The notes under the pieces: model-generated
What the model was told of the DNA's origin: nothing
The model's input: only the letters and a program-made list of their open reading frames with translations
Database searches by the model: none
Program-made: the position numbers and the translations under genes
In this document: one piece after another, positions 9,221-19,523 of the stretch
Numbering within the stretch: position 1 is the stretch's first letter
Layout of the letters: each line of letters starts with the position of its first letter
Source of the DNA: Streptococcus vicugnae
GTDB lineage: Bacteria > Bacillota > Bacilli > Lactobacillales > Streptococcaceae
DNA: 64,000 nucleotides
Direction of reading: 5' to 3'
Assembly: GCF_016461705.1 (NCBI RefSeq)
Contig: NZ_JAEMHW010000001.1
Location: 248,001 to 312,000 of the forward strand

Positions 9221-10132
9221 TTATTTACTGTGTCTTGCGTATTTCATACGAAGAATTTTTTCTTGTTGTTTGTCCAAACGAAGTAGGATAACAACTTTAT
9301 CGATACTCATGTTACTTTCTAGCAAACGTTCTGCTGCCATCATCAAACCGTTGTTAATTCCCATTTCAAGAATTGGGTTTTTCTTGTCATTAACGTCAAA
9401 GATGAATTTGTTATCTGGAAGGTCAAAGAGAACTTTAACAGCACCAAATAATTGTTCAAAGTTATCAATAGCAACGTCATAAACCGGTTTGATACCAGGT
9501 TTCAAGCTACGTCCACGGTGGTTAAACCACATTGAATGCCAGCCACCATTGAAGGCACCGACAACGTCGTTGTCGTAAGAATCTCCAACGTAAAGTGTTG
9601 TTGCAGGGTTCATGTCAAATTGCTCAGCAGCAAGGTTGAAAATTTCTTTTTCAGGTTTTTGGAACCCAGTTGCTTGGCTGACAAGAACACGTTTTGGATC
9701 AACGTAGTCATAAAGACCAAGTTTTTTAACTTTTTTCAATTGGTGTTCTGTTGGACCATTTGTGATAATTCCCATTGGAACGCCTTTTTCTTTAAGAAAA
9801 TCAAGCGTCATGCGCATTTCGTCAAGCATTGTAATGTTTTCCAATTCTTCTTCGTAGATTTCTTGGAAATGCACGCCAGTTGCTTCATCGATTTCGCGAT
9901 AACCAAATTCAAGCAATGTTTCTTTACAACGCCAGAAACGGAAATATTCAGTTGTCCATTCACCAGCCATAACACGTGGGAAGCCAACATCTGAATAATG
10001 ACGGAAACGAATGTAAGCTTGATTGATTTTACTCATATCAAAATCAGGAAAACATTTCTCAACGGCAATGCGATAAGGTGCCTGTTGGTCATAAATCGTA
10101 TCGTCAACATCAAAAACAATTGAAGTAATCAT
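9221..10132 (-). CDS. HAD-superfamily phosphatase (YjjG-like) with C-terminal extension
   Basis: 303 aa. The first ~230 residues are a HAD subfamily IA hydrolase. Motif I is FDVDDTIYD with nucleophile D8, motif II is GIITNGPTEHQ, motif III Lys is in GFQKPEKEIF, and motif IV is YVGDSYDNDVVGAFNGG. This arrangement resembles YjjG-type 5'-nucleotidases. The last ~70 residues (from about NKFIFDVNDKK) are a helical tail not needed for the fold, rich in basic and hydrophobic residues and with no assigned role. An AGAG-rich Shine-Dalgarno precedes the ATG. Divergent from lysS. Confidence 0.82.
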   Translation of the reverse strand: MITSIVFDVDDTIYDQQAPYRIAVEKCFPDFDMSKINQAYIRFRHYSDVGFPRVMAGEWTTEYFRFWRCKETLLEFGYREIDEATGVHFQEIYEEELENITMLDEMRMTLDFLKEKGVPMGIITNGPTEHQLKKVKKLGLYDYVDPKRVLVSQATGFQKPEKEIFNLAAEQFDMNPATTLYVGDSYDNDVVGAFNGGWHSMWFNHRGRSLKPGIKPVYDVAIDNFEQLFGAVKVLFDLPDNKFIFDVNDKKNPILEMGINNGLMMAAERLLESNMSIDKVVILLRLDKQQEKILRMKYARHSK

Positions 10133-10267
10133 GAATCTCTTTTCTCTCTAAGTTATTTTTACCGTCACATATTATACTATTTTTTGCCTTTCTTTTCAAT
10201 TAAAGCACGGAAAACACTTTCTTACTCCAAAGCCTGATTAAGGCAATAAAAATAAAGTGAATTCTAG

Positions 10268-11803
<1,536 letters not shown>

Positions 11804-11810
11804 TTTAGAT

Positions 11811-11836
11811 TAAAAACGTTGATAAATCAACGTTTT
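11811..11836 (+). terminator. lysS terminator
   Basis: AAAAACGTTGA (11811-11821) pairs perfectly with TCAACGTTTTT (11826-11836) around a short loop. The AT-rich sides could act in both directions. Confidence 0.85.
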
Positions 11837-11894
11837 TAGTTTATAAAGAACAAAACTTACGACAATAAAAACGAAGTTAGATATCTTCTTGCAT

Positions 11895-11947
11895 AAAAAA
11901 CGAATATCTTACCTAGAAAATCATTCTAGGTAAGATATTCGTTTTTT
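11895..11947. terminator. Perfect 23-bp stem hairpin, probable terminator of the PHP-ATPase gene
   Basis: 11895-11917 and 11925-11947 are perfect inverted repeats with a 7-nt loop. Six A on the left and six T on the right make it a symmetrical terminator. It lies 67 bp downstream of the minus-strand ATPase fragment. The stem is unusually long for a terminator here. Confidence 0.7.
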
Positions 11948-12014
11948 AATATATGTTCAAGTATCAAACTATCTGAAAAATAATCATTCAGAATTTCTTC
12001 ACTATCTAGACAAT

Positions 12015-12713
12015 TTAAATTTTATTTGTATCAATTACACGTTTATATATTTTCACTTTATGTTCAAAAGATTCCTGTCCACCTTCAAGGTAATTTACAA
12101 TATGTTTTTTTATTGTATCTTCACCCGGATATCCACATTTTTTAACCCATCCGTGTTCACCATCAGATTCCATCAAAATAACTAAGTCAGACATTGCATT
12201 TGTCACTATTGTAGCATTATGAGTCGCTATAATAATCTGACGTTTGTCCTTCACATCCCGTAACACTTGTACTAAATTATTATAAATATACCGTGAATCC
12301 AAATTATCTTCTGGCTGGTCTATAAGTAATGGCCGATTATCGTTTGTAAATTCTGAATATGCAAGAATAAAATCAAGCATTGCTACCACCTTCTGCCCTA
12401 AGCTTAGATTCATTACTTCTTTAAAAATTACTTTTTCATTTCCATCTGTCACTTTAGAATTGATATTAAATTCTAGAGATAATTTTTCACAACCATTATA
12501 TACATCTTCCAAATATTTTTGAACTAAACTGATATCCAAATCATTCCAAAGTTTAAAAATCTCATTCAACAATGTATCATCTACTTCTTTAAGATCAACA
12601 TCATAAGACAAACTACTGTCCTTAGCAAATTTTTTAATAGAATTTTCACCTTCAAGATTTCTATTATTTAATAAATTTACAAAAGTCTTAAAATCGTTTC
12701 TTTCAAAAATCAT
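12015..12713 (-). CDS. C-terminal ATPase half of the split PHP-ATPase
   Basis: 232 aa from the first ATG in this frame; the frame itself is open further upstream to the frameshift point. It carries the ABC-type signature NLSLGQK (residues ~102-108), Walker [14 protein letters not shown] (~127-139, catalytic Glu 135) and H-loop [10 protein letters not shown] (His165). It lacks Walker A, so it cannot hydrolyse ATP alone. The start codon has no clear Shine-Dalgarno, so independent expression is doubtful. Confidence 0.6.
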   Translation of the reverse strand: MIFERNDFKTFVNLLNNRNLEGENSIKKFAKDSSLSYDVDLKEVDDTLLNEIFKLWNDLDISLVQKYLEDVYNGCEKLSLEFNINSKVTDGNEKVIFKEVMNLSLGQKVVAMLDFILAYSEFTNDNRPLLIDQPEDNLDSRYIYNNLVQVLRDVKDKRQIIIATHNATIVTNAMSDLVILMESDGEHGWVKKCGYPGEDTIKKHIVNYLEGGQESFEHKVKIYKRVIDTNKI

Positions 12714-12756
12714 CGCAAAATATTCGATAACTTCTCCATTTGTTAAACGATATCCT

Positions 12757-14478
12757 TTAAAAGAATTGTCTAAATTCTTTCTGTTGAGTATATGAAATTT
12801 TCAACTTTTCTGACTGAGTATCATTAAATAAACTTATACAAGATAATATATCATTTTTCTGTTTTTCTAATCGCTTCTCTTCATTTGACATAAAAGATAA
12901 AATTTCATCAATTGAAGAGATTTGGCTAGAAGTTTGATATTTTTTTATATTATTATCTTTAGAAATTACCTCAAATAAATAGTCACTTATTCTATCATCA
13001 CTAGCAATATTTACAAGTTGATTTACCGAATACCTATTATCAAACATTTGATCGATTATTTTATATTTTTGAGTTTTATTAAGTTTAATGAGGTTTGATT
13101 TTTTTTGAACCTCATATATTGATAAATACTTATCCTTAATTTTCTCCTTTAAACGATTTTCATAATACCAATACTTCGAGGTAGCTTTTGTTTTTACTCC
13201 ATAGACTTCGTATATATCTTCTCCTTTTTTCTGAGTGGGTAAATTAAGTTCAACAATATATTCTTTTGATAACATCTCATACAAAATATATACTCTGGAA
13301 TGAATAGATAAAAATTCAAACTTTTGTTTCGTATCTGCTTTTTGTGATAATACTAATTGAATCAAATCTAAAATGGTACTCTTTCCAGTTCCTCTTCCTC
13401 CAATTAAGCAATTTAAGGAATCTGAAAATTTTATTACAAAATCCAAGTTTTCCATTTGTAAATAAGAATTTTCAAGAGCAGGTATATAAATTCCACGTAT
13501 TGTTTTAGTCTTGTTATTTTCTGGATTCTTTAGTTCAACTGATATATCATATTCAGATAATGCTTCTCGAAGCTGTTCATAAGTCCTTTTACTAAATTTT
13601 ATCCACATTGAATTTATCGAATGATTTTCAATATAATGAGAGTCATTATCAAGAACAAAAAATAGTATAGTACTTTTCTTAAAAAAATCTGTAAAATAGC
13701 TATTAACGCTAGTTATTTTCTCAGGGTTCGATACACCAATAATTTTAGTATAAGCTGCAGAGAAGAGTCGTTTCTTATATGCAATTGAAAAATGTTTATT
13801 TTTAAATACATCTGAACTATTAATATGGGCTATGTATGCAAGACAATCTTCACGTATAAATGTGTCTAATACTTCTAGACTTGACTTAAAAGATTCCTCC
13901 TTAACACTCATTAAATTATCGCCAAGCCAGCCTTGTATGAATTCAAATTTACTATCTGGAAAAGCTATCAAAACATGCACTCTATCCGCACAAGAAATTT
14001 CAACTCCATTTATTACCTCAATATACTCTTTATCTTTATTTTGAGGTAAGTTAGATACTAACTTAATGGCCTTCTTTATTTTTTTTATACCTAAAGTAGT
14101 GTTGTGATCTGATACTACAACTACTGATATATTTTCATTATAAAGACTCTGAGCAACTGTTAAAAATGAAATTTTCTCTTTTCCATTTTTGAAACCGTCA
14201 TCGCTATAATTTTCATACAAAATACTATCGCCTTTAGATGTCTGAAAAAATTCACCTGGAAATATTTCCCGTTTTTTCACTTCTTCCATATAATCATTAA
14301 TTGTTAAGCCATTCCATTCACTCTCCGATAACTTTTCCCATTTTTTAAATAATCTATAATCATGAGATTCTGGAGTATGCACGTGAAATAAGGTCTTACG
14401 ATAACTTCCAAATTTATCTTTTTCGCCCCTAATTTTGTCATATGCTCGTTTCGCTTCTAAATTAGCTATTTCCTTCAT
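12757..14478 (-). CDS. N-terminal PHP-like and Walker A half of the split ATPase
   Basis: 573 aa. The PHP-like metal-binding residues are H32 and H34 ([10 protein letters not shown]), D124-H125 (VVSDHNT), E160, H168, H218 and D277/D279/H281 (LDNDSH). Walker [10 protein letters not shown] is at 360-368, then the chain enters a helical, probably coiled-coil, region. It ends abruptly with QKEFRQFF when the frame shifts. The ATG at 14478 follows AGAGAGAA. Without the C-terminal half the ATPase site is incomplete; the PHP domain could still fold. Confidence 0.6.
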   Translation of the reverse strand: MKEIANLEAKRAYDKIRGEKDKFGSYRKTLFHVHTPESHDYRLFKKWEKLSESEWNGLTINDYMEEVKKREIFPGEFFQTSKGDSILYENYSDDGFKNGKEKISFLTVAQSLYNENISVVVVSDHNTTLGIKKIKKAIKLVSNLPQNKDKEYIEVINGVEISCADRVHVLIAFPDSKFEFIQGWLGDNLMSVKEESFKSSLEVLDTFIREDCLAYIAHINSSDVFKNKHFSIAYKKRLFSAAYTKIIGVSNPEKITSVNSYFTDFFKKSTILFFVLDNDSHYIENHSINSMWIKFSKRTYEQLREALSEYDISVELKNPENNKTKTIRGIYIPALENSYLQMENLDFVIKFSDSLNCLIGGRGTGKSTILDLIQLVLSQKADTKQKFEFLSIHSRVYILYEMLSKEYIVELNLPTQKKGEDIYEVYGVKTKATSKYWYYENRLKEKIKDKYLSIYEVQKKSNLIKLNKTQKYKIIDQMFDNRYSVNQLVNIASDDRISDYLFEVISKDNNIKKYQTSSQISSIDEILSFMSNEEKRLEKQKNDILSCISLFNDTQSEKLKISYTQQKEFRQFF

Positions 14479-14794
14479 CTATTCTCTCTTTTTAAGTCAA
14501 ATTTATTTTACTTTATTAACTTTGAAATACTTTTCAAAATAATACCATCGACAGCAGAATATCATTAATTGTCAAATTCTAAAATCAGATAATATAATTC
14601 TTAATTGTATTTTATCTTCCTAAAAACGTACAAAATTGTTCGCTTATCGCAAATATAATTACTATACTATAAGCACCTCACCATTCTAATACTTCTAATC
14701 ATCTTTTTCAATACTCTAATTATCTAAAAATTAGATTTTTTACATCAAAAACCACCTACGTTATGTAGGTGGTTTCGTTATACTCTATTCCCCA
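14479..14794. other. AT-rich intergenic region between the split ATPase and the DHA2 exporter
   Basis: 316 bp with no credible ORF. It must hold the ATPase promoter. TCTAATT/AATTAGA (14714-14734) is a weak inverted repeat followed by T, and the exporter terminator is at the right end. Nothing else was recognised. Confidence 0.4.
14749..14775 (-). terminator. Terminator of the DHA2 exporter gene
   Basis: AAACCACCTAC pairs perfectly with GTAGGTGGTTT around a 5-nt loop. On the minus strand it ends in six T. Confidence 0.85.
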
Positions 14795-16564
14795 TCACTC
14801 TTTTACTTTTTTATCTGCAAAATAGGCTAGTGGTGTTGTGAGGAGGACAATTAGAGAACCGATAACAAATACTTGGTCAAAGGCTTGGCTAAGATTTTTA
14901 TTTTTAGAGTCTTTTATTTGGTTGAAAGTATCGGTTAATTCTTCTTTTTGAGCTAGTAATTGGATGGCTAGACCGAGTTGCGTTTGCCCTTGAGCCAAAG
15001 GTAAAAAGGCTGAGTTTAATTGTTGTGGAAGATTTGCAACAACTTTTTCGGTACCTGCTACTAATTGACTATTTGCATCATAGAGCTTACGGTAATCACT
15101 ATCTTTTTTAGGAAGTGGAAGATTATCTGTTTCTTTGGCGACAGCTTTTATCTTCTTAATCATTTTATGCTGCTTGCTAGAAGCATCAGTAGTGTTTTTA
15201 CTTGATTTGAAGGTTTGTTTGATTTCAGATTTTGCAACTTTTTTCACTGAATCAGATAACTGGTGTTTATCGATTTGAGCATAGGCATCATGTCTGATAT
15301 TATCTTTGGCGGTGTTAATATCAGCATTCAAAATAGTTACCAACAAAGCCATGCCAATCGCTTGTCCGATATATCTTGAGGCATTAACAATCCCAGAACC
15401 AATTCCTGCTTTAGTAACAGGAAGGTATTTTACAGAAGCAGTCAAAGCCATGGCCATAAAGCCTAAACCAAGACCGATGATAACATTACAACAAATGATA
15501 ATACTTTTTGAAGTTCCATAATGAACTAAACTTAGCATAAAGAGCCCGCCAGCTGTAATAAACATCCCAATGCAAACAAGGAGTTTAGCTGAAATTTTTT
15601 GATACATTTTTGTTGCCAGTGGCATTCCGACAACAATGGCTAAAGAAGCTGGGACAATAAGATAAGCTGAATGAAGGGCACTATAGTTGCGAACATTTTG
15701 AAGGAAGTAATTCAAAATCAATGACGGAACAATAATCGCAAAGCCAAAAATCATGTAAATGATGCTTGAAGCTGTGAAGGTCTTTTCCTTAAATAAAGAC
15801 AATTCAATAATTGGTGATTTTACTTTTCCTTCTACAACAATTAATAAAATGAATCCAATAATGCTAATGGCAAAGCTTGATAGGATAATCGTAGATGTCC
15901 AACCATACTCTCTACCTTCTAAAAGACCAAAGGTTAAACCACCTAGAGTACATGTTAAAAATAACATCCCGAACCAGTCAATCTCTTTAGCAATACTGAA
16001 ATCGTAAGATTCCTCATTTCCCCAAAGGATCAATAAAAAGGCAAGAATGGCGATTGGAACATTGATTCCAAAAATCCAGTGATACGTTGTCCAATGGATG
16101 ATTAAACCACCAATTACGGGACCGCTAGCTGCAGCTAAAGCACTGAAGGCTCCCATAACAGCAGTCACTTTACTAGTACTTGATTTTCCAAAAAGTGCAA
16201 TCCCCATTGGTAAAACAATCGGTGTCAAAATAGCCCCACCAATTCCTTGGAAAAAGCGGTAGACGATTAGCAAACTTAGAGAACTTGCTGTCATACAGAC
16301 AAAAGAAAAAACACCAAATAAAGCAACACCAATCAGCATCACTAATCTGCGACCATATAAATCAGCTAACTTTGAAGCTGTGATAATGAAAACAGCCATT
16401 GCCAAAACATAAATCGTTGAAACCCAGCTCGTATCCGTTAAGCTAGAATCCAAATCCTTCATGATATCTGGCAAAGCAATATTAACAATGGTAGCATCCA
16501 AAGCTCCCATAAACATGGCAAGAACCAATCCAATAAAACCAAAAGATTTTCTAATCTTTGACAT
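14795..16564 (-). CDS. DHA2-family (EmrB/QacA, 14-TM) MFS multidrug exporter
   Basis: 589 aa. The start MSKIRKSFGFIGLVLAMFMGALDATIVNIALPDI contains the DHA2 motif (LDATIVNIALP). Motif A follows as KLADLYGRRLVMLIG and motif C as MGAFSALAAASGPVIGG. About 14 hydrophobic helices are visible. A long hydrophilic stretch (about residues 425-555) sits before the last helix, as in other lactic-acid-bacterial members with a large extracellular loop. It is divergent from a TetR regulator across 162 bp, the classic exporter-repressor pair. The substrate is unknown. Confidence 0.87.
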   Translation of the reverse strand: MSKIRKSFGFIGLVLAMFMGALDATIVNIALPDIMKDLDSSLTDTSWVSTIYVLAMAVFIITASKLADLYGRRLVMLIGVALFGVFSFVCMTASSLSLLIVYRFFQGIGGAILTPIVLPMGIALFGKSSTSKVTAVMGAFSALAAASGPVIGGLIIHWTTYHWIFGINVPIAILAFLLILWGNEESYDFSIAKEIDWFGMLFLTCTLGGLTFGLLEGREYGWTSTIILSSFAISIIGFILLIVVEGKVKSPIIELSLFKEKTFTASSIIYMIFGFAIIVPSLILNYFLQNVRNYSALHSAYLIVPASLAIVVGMPLATKMYQKISAKLLVCIGMFITAGGLFMLSLVHYGTSKSIIICCNVIIGLGLGFMAMALTASVKYLPVTKAGIGSGIVNASRYIGQAIGMALLVTILNADINTAKDNIRHDAYAQIDKHQLSDSVKKVAKSEIKQTFKSSKNTTDASSKQHKMIKKIKAVAKETDNLPLPKKDSDYRKLYDANSQLVAGTEKVVANLPQQLNSAFLPLAQGQTQLGLAIQLLAQKEELTDTFNQIKDSKNKNLSQAFDQVFVIGSLIVLLTTPLAYFADKKVKE

Positions 16565-16674
16565 ACATCTATCCTTTCATCATGAAAACTTGTCCCCATT
16601 AAGATAAGTAAAGGAACAAGTTGAACTATCATCGCTTAACGCTTTGATAATTCATGAAAATAGCATATAATATT

Positions 16675-16688
16675 GTTAACCAATTAAC
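16675..16688. promoter_or_regulatory. Candidate TetR operator between exporter and repressor
   Basis: GTTAA-CCAA-TTAAC is a perfect 5-bp inverted repeat 39 bp before the TetR ATG, in the shared promoter region. The spacing and symmetry suit a TetR dimer. This is an inference from position. Confidence 0.35.
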
Positions 16689-16726
16689 CATTACACATCT
16701 TAAAAATATGTTTAAATAAGAAAAAT

Positions 16727-17266
16727 ATGACTAATATTCGAAAAACTAACAGTGTTGAAAACTTAAAAGAAGCTCTTATTGAGCTCCTTCTTGAAAAGAA
16801 TTATTCAGAAATTAACGTTTCTGACATTGCGAAAAAAGCTGGTGTTAGCCGAGGAACCTTTTATCAGCATTTTCTTGATAAAGACGACCTTGCCACTACA
16901 ATTGGTGAAAAGACATCTCAAAAATTTAGAACTATTTTATCCAAAGGAAACCTTGATAAACCAGATAAAATCCTTGAAAGCCTTGAATGCATTAAAACAG
17001 ATGCCAAGCACTTTAAAGCGATTTTCCAAGCACCACATGTGCAATTCTCTAAAACGGTTCGCGTATTGCTAGAAGATTTGATTACTAGTAATGTGAATCT
17101 CAAAAATCGAATCAAGCAAAAAACTAAAATTTCTGATGATTTAGTTATTCAAGCCTTCTGTGCCTCTTTTGAGCGAATCATTTCTGCATGGATTGAAAGT
17201 GATTTTCAAAAAGGCCCAAAAGAAATCAGCGAAATTATCGTCAAAACAGAAAAATTATTTTTATAG
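16727..17266 (+). CDS. TetR-family regulator of the adjacent exporter
   Basis: 179 aa. The N-terminal TetR HTH is clear: LLEKNYSEINVSDIAKKAGV then SRGTFYQHFLDKDDLATTI (residues ~18-58). The C-terminal ligand domain is helical and diverse, so the ligand is unknown. It is divergent from the DHA2 exporter and probably represses it and itself. The Shine-Dalgarno is poor (AAATAAGAAAA). A terminator begins at its stop codon. Confidence 0.87.
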   Translation: MTNIRKTNSVENLKEALIELLLEKNYSEINVSDIAKKAGVSRGTFYQHFLDKDDLATTIGEKTSQKFRTILSKGNLDKPDKILESLECIKTDAKHFKAIFQAPHVQFSKTVRVLLEDLITSNVNLKNRIKQKTKISDDLVIQAFCASFERIISAWIESDFQKGPKEISEIIVKTEKLFL

Positions 17267-17297
17267 AAAGTCCCACATAGTAAATATGGGGACTTTT
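17266..17297 (+). terminator. Terminator after the TetR gene
   Basis: AAAGTCCC pairs with GGGGACTTT, with an inner CATA/TATG extension and a T-rich tail. Confidence 0.75.
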
Positions 17298-17365
17298 CTA
17301 TTTTCCAAAATGCAATTATCTAAAATCAAAATACTATTTTTAAAATCATTAAAATATTTTTTATA

Positions 17366-17399
17366 TTGACAAAATAATATAAAAAGCTATAATTATAGC
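17366..17399 (+). promoter_or_regulatory. Strong promoter with palindrome over the -10
   Basis: Consensus TTGACA (17366-17371), a 16-bp spacer and TATAAT (17388-17393). The -10 is embedded in the perfect 14-bp palindrome GCTATAATTATAGC (17386-17399). The palindrome would place a dimeric repressor on the -10. It drives the MFS/HTH operon. Confidence 0.65.
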
Positions 17400-17418
17400 A
17401 ACGAAAGGAAGATTTGTG

Positions 17419-18612
17419 ATGTTAAGAAAATACAAGGATTTTAATCATTTATTTTTGGGGCGTCTTATCAGCAATTGCGGAGACTCAATTTACACCATTG
17501 TATTATCATGGTATGTGTTAGAAACAACCAATAGTGCTTGGTATGTCGGATTATTAAACTTTTTAATCTTCATTCCAAATACCTTCTCTTTTATTTTTGG
17601 TAAAAAAATTGATTCTTCACCTAAAAAAGCTTTATTAGTATTTCTAGAATTTGCTCAATTGTTAGCTGTTCTAGGAATTATTTTAGGAATCACTTTAAGA
17701 AGTACAAATACTAATCTTAGTTTAGCCATTATCTTTATCGCTGTTTTTCTAGCTTCAACAGTTGGTCTTAACACTTATACTGTCCAAGATGCTTTAGTTC
17801 CTAAAATTGTTTCCACTAAAGATTTAGCAAAAGCAGAAATGTATATGTCTGTAGCCTACAATGGTACGGAATATGTCTTTACCGCTATCAGTGGTTTCTT
17901 ACTTTCTATTTTGAGCTACATTCCACTGCTATTAATCGATGTTTTAACGTTTTTAAGTTCGATTTTACTATTTCGAAAAATAAGTTTTAAAGAAAAAATT
18001 GAAAACACAAGTGAACAAACAGGCTTGTTAAGTGGCTTACATTTTATCTGGAAAAATAAAGTCGTATTCTCCATTACGTTAGGCGGTGCAATTTCCAATT
18101 TTCTTTTTGGAGGTTTTAACGTTTATCAATTATTAATTGCAAAAGATGTTGGGAATTCAACATTTTATGGTCTGTTGGTTTCTGCTTGTGCTGTTGGAAC
18201 CTTGTTAGGAACAACGGTTGCTGCTAATTTTGTATTAAAAAAACTTAATTTAGGTAAAGCTTTTTGGATTGCTACTGCTATTTTTGGTATAGGAATTGGT
18301 TCCTCAGCAATGGTACATAGTCGTTTTGTGTTATTATTGATTTGGTTTGTTTCATGTCTGTTCCTAGGTGTCACTCATGTTGCTCAAAAGCCTATTTTAC
18401 AGACTGAAATTCCAACTGAAAACCTTGGAGAAGTTTTTAGCGCTTTTTACACGGTGACAATTCCAACTCTTGCGATTGGTTCATTAGTTTTTGGCTACAT
18501 TGCTAAATTTTTGACATGGCGACTATTTCTTGTATTATTTACATTTTCATTTCTTTTAGTTAGCTTACTTTATTTTTCAAATCAAAAACTAAGAGAATAC
18601 GCTATTTCTTAA
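17419..18612 (+). CDS. MFS transporter, 12-TM (MFS_3/enterobactin-exporter-like)
   Basis: 397 aa, with hydrophobic helices throughout and short cytoplasmic loops, e.g. FGKKIDSSPKKALLVF in the motif A position. It resembles the MFS_3 group that includes macrolide and siderophore exporters. The frame starts at GTG 17416, but the ATG at 17419, 7 nt after GGAAG, is preferred. It is followed 10 bp later by an HTH regulator in the same transcript. The substrate cannot be deduced; export of a peptide or drug is possible. Confidence 0.8.
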   Translation: MLRKYKDFNHLFLGRLISNCGDSIYTIVLSWYVLETTNSAWYVGLLNFLIFIPNTFSFIFGKKIDSSPKKALLVFLEFAQLLAVLGIILGITLRSTNTNLSLAIIFIAVFLASTVGLNTYTVQDALVPKIVSTKDLAKAEMYMSVAYNGTEYVFTAISGFLLSILSYIPLLLIDVLTFLSSILLFRKISFKEKIENTSEQTGLLSGLHFIWKNKVVFSITLGGAISNFLFGGFNVYQLLIAKDVGNSTFYGLLVSACAVGTLLGTTVAANFVLKKLNLGKAFWIATAIFGIGIGSSAMVHSRFVLLLIWFVSCLFLGVTHVAQKPILQTEIPTENLGEVFSAFYTVTIPTLAIGSLVFGYIAKFLTWRLFLVLFTFSFLLVSLLYFSNQKLREYAIS

Positions 18613-18622
18613 CGGAGAGATT

Positions 18623-19492
18623 ATGATAACTGATATTGCAACATTGATAAAAAATAAACGTAAAGAAAAAGGTTTAACTCAAAAAGAACTAGCTGACGGT
18701 ATCTGCGTGCAGGGTGTCATCAGTAAAATAGAAAAAGGCGAAACAACGCCATCTGTGGATTTGTTTTTTAAAATCGTTAAAAGACTTGATATTGATATAT
18801 CGACTGTTTCTAAAATTTTTGACTTAAATAATGTATCCCACCAAAACTTGGTTTATTCTGATAAAGTTAAGCAACTACTTTACATGAGAGACTATGAAAC
18901 TTTAAGTTATCTCTTAAAAACATTAAATAGACTCAATATGACAGTAGAAGAAACTCTTTACTATGATTGGTTACTTGCAATTACTAATTACATGACAAAA
19001 CAGGATACGTTATCAGAGACAATTCAACAATTGAAAAAACTCTTACCTCAAACCAAAGGTAAATATCTTCAACTTTATTTAAAAGTAGTATCCGCTATTG
19101 CAAGTATTTATAGTGATAACCATGAGGATGAAGTAGCTTTACAATATTTTGAATCTATTATCAATGACTATAAAGCTAGCGATGATTTTCGAGATCGAGT
19201 TACTTTTCTATACAGTATTTCTCGTGCTTATTTCATAGAAGAAGATTTGGACAAGTCTTTGATGCATATTACAAAAGCTCTTGATGAGATTTTGGAAGAA
19301 AAATCAATATATTTATTGGGTGATTCTCTGTTGATGAAAGCTTATATTTTAGATAAAACAAAAATATATGATGAGGCTCAAAAATACTGTCGTAACGCGA
19401 TTGCAATTTTCGAATTGGAAAATAAAGAGTTACTCAAAAATATGGCACAGAAATTATTAATAGATATTGAAGTTAAACAAAAAAACGTGTAA
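18623..19492 (+). CDS. HTH regulator with TPR-like C-terminus (PlcR/Rgg-like)
   Basis: 289 aa. Residues 1-65 are a Cro/C1-type HTH (IATLIKNKRKEKGLTQKELADGI, VISKIEKGETTPSVDLFFKI). The rest is an array of helical pairs like the TPRs of the RNPP peptide-receptor regulators (PlcR, Rgg, PrgX). Such regulators bind short secreted peptides. No convincing pheromone ORF was found next to it. It has a GGAGAG Shine-Dalgarno and lies 10 bp after the MFS gene, so the two are co-transcribed. The regulator may act on the palindromic promoter at 17366-17399. Confidence 0.75.
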   Translation: MITDIATLIKNKRKEKGLTQKELADGICVQGVISKIEKGETTPSVDLFFKIVKRLDIDISTVSKIFDLNNVSHQNLVYSDKVKQLLYMRDYETLSYLLKTLNRLNMTVEETLYYDWLLAITNYMTKQDTLSETIQQLKKLLPQTKGKYLQLYLKVVSAIASIYSDNHEDEVALQYFESIINDYKASDDFRDRVTFLYSISRAYFIEEDLDKSLMHITKALDEILEEKSIYLLGDSLLMKAYILDKTKIYDEAQKYCRNAIAIFELENKELLKNMAQKLLIDIEVKQKNV

Positions 19493-19514
19493 CAATCTCT
19501 GTTACACGTTTTTT
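19480..19514. terminator. Strong bidirectional terminator, overlapping the HTH stop codon
   Basis: AAAAAACGTGTAAC (19480-19493) pairs perfectly with GTTACACGTTTTTT (19501-19514), loop 7 nt. It serves the HTH gene (+) and the convergent HAD gene (-). Confidence 0.85.
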
Positions 19515-19523
19515 CATTCCTTC

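Larger units (their letters stand above)
12015..14478 (-). pseudogene. PHP-domain/AAA-ATPase fusion gene (TrlF-like), split by a +1 frameshift
   Basis: The N-terminal ORF (12757-14478) and the C-terminal ORF (12015-12713) are the two halves of one ABC/SMC-type ATPase. The first has the PHP-like phosphoesterase domain and Walker A; the second has the signature, Walker B and H-loop. Removing one A from the AAA run in the minus-strand CAGAAAGAA (plus positions ~12777-12783) joins the frames. The bridge then reads [16 protein letters not shown] and gives an 820-residue protein. PHP-ATPase fusions have been discussed as possible conflict or defence effectors; that role is inference here. The gene is more AT-rich than its neighbours and stands alone between lysS and an exporter, suggesting acquisition and later decay or a sequencing error. 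Confidence 0.75.

Noticed and set aside
14714..14734. TCTAATT/AATTAGA as a terminator of an upstream plus-strand gene
   Set aside because: No plus-strand gene lies upstream; probably chance in AT-rich DNA.
17286..17369. Short plus-strand ORF (start MGTFLFSKMQLSKIKILF) before the MFS/HTH operon, considered as a pheromone gene for the HTH-TPR regulator
   Set aside because: It begins inside the TetR terminator, has no Shine-Dalgarno, and is mostly low-complexity AT-rich DNA.
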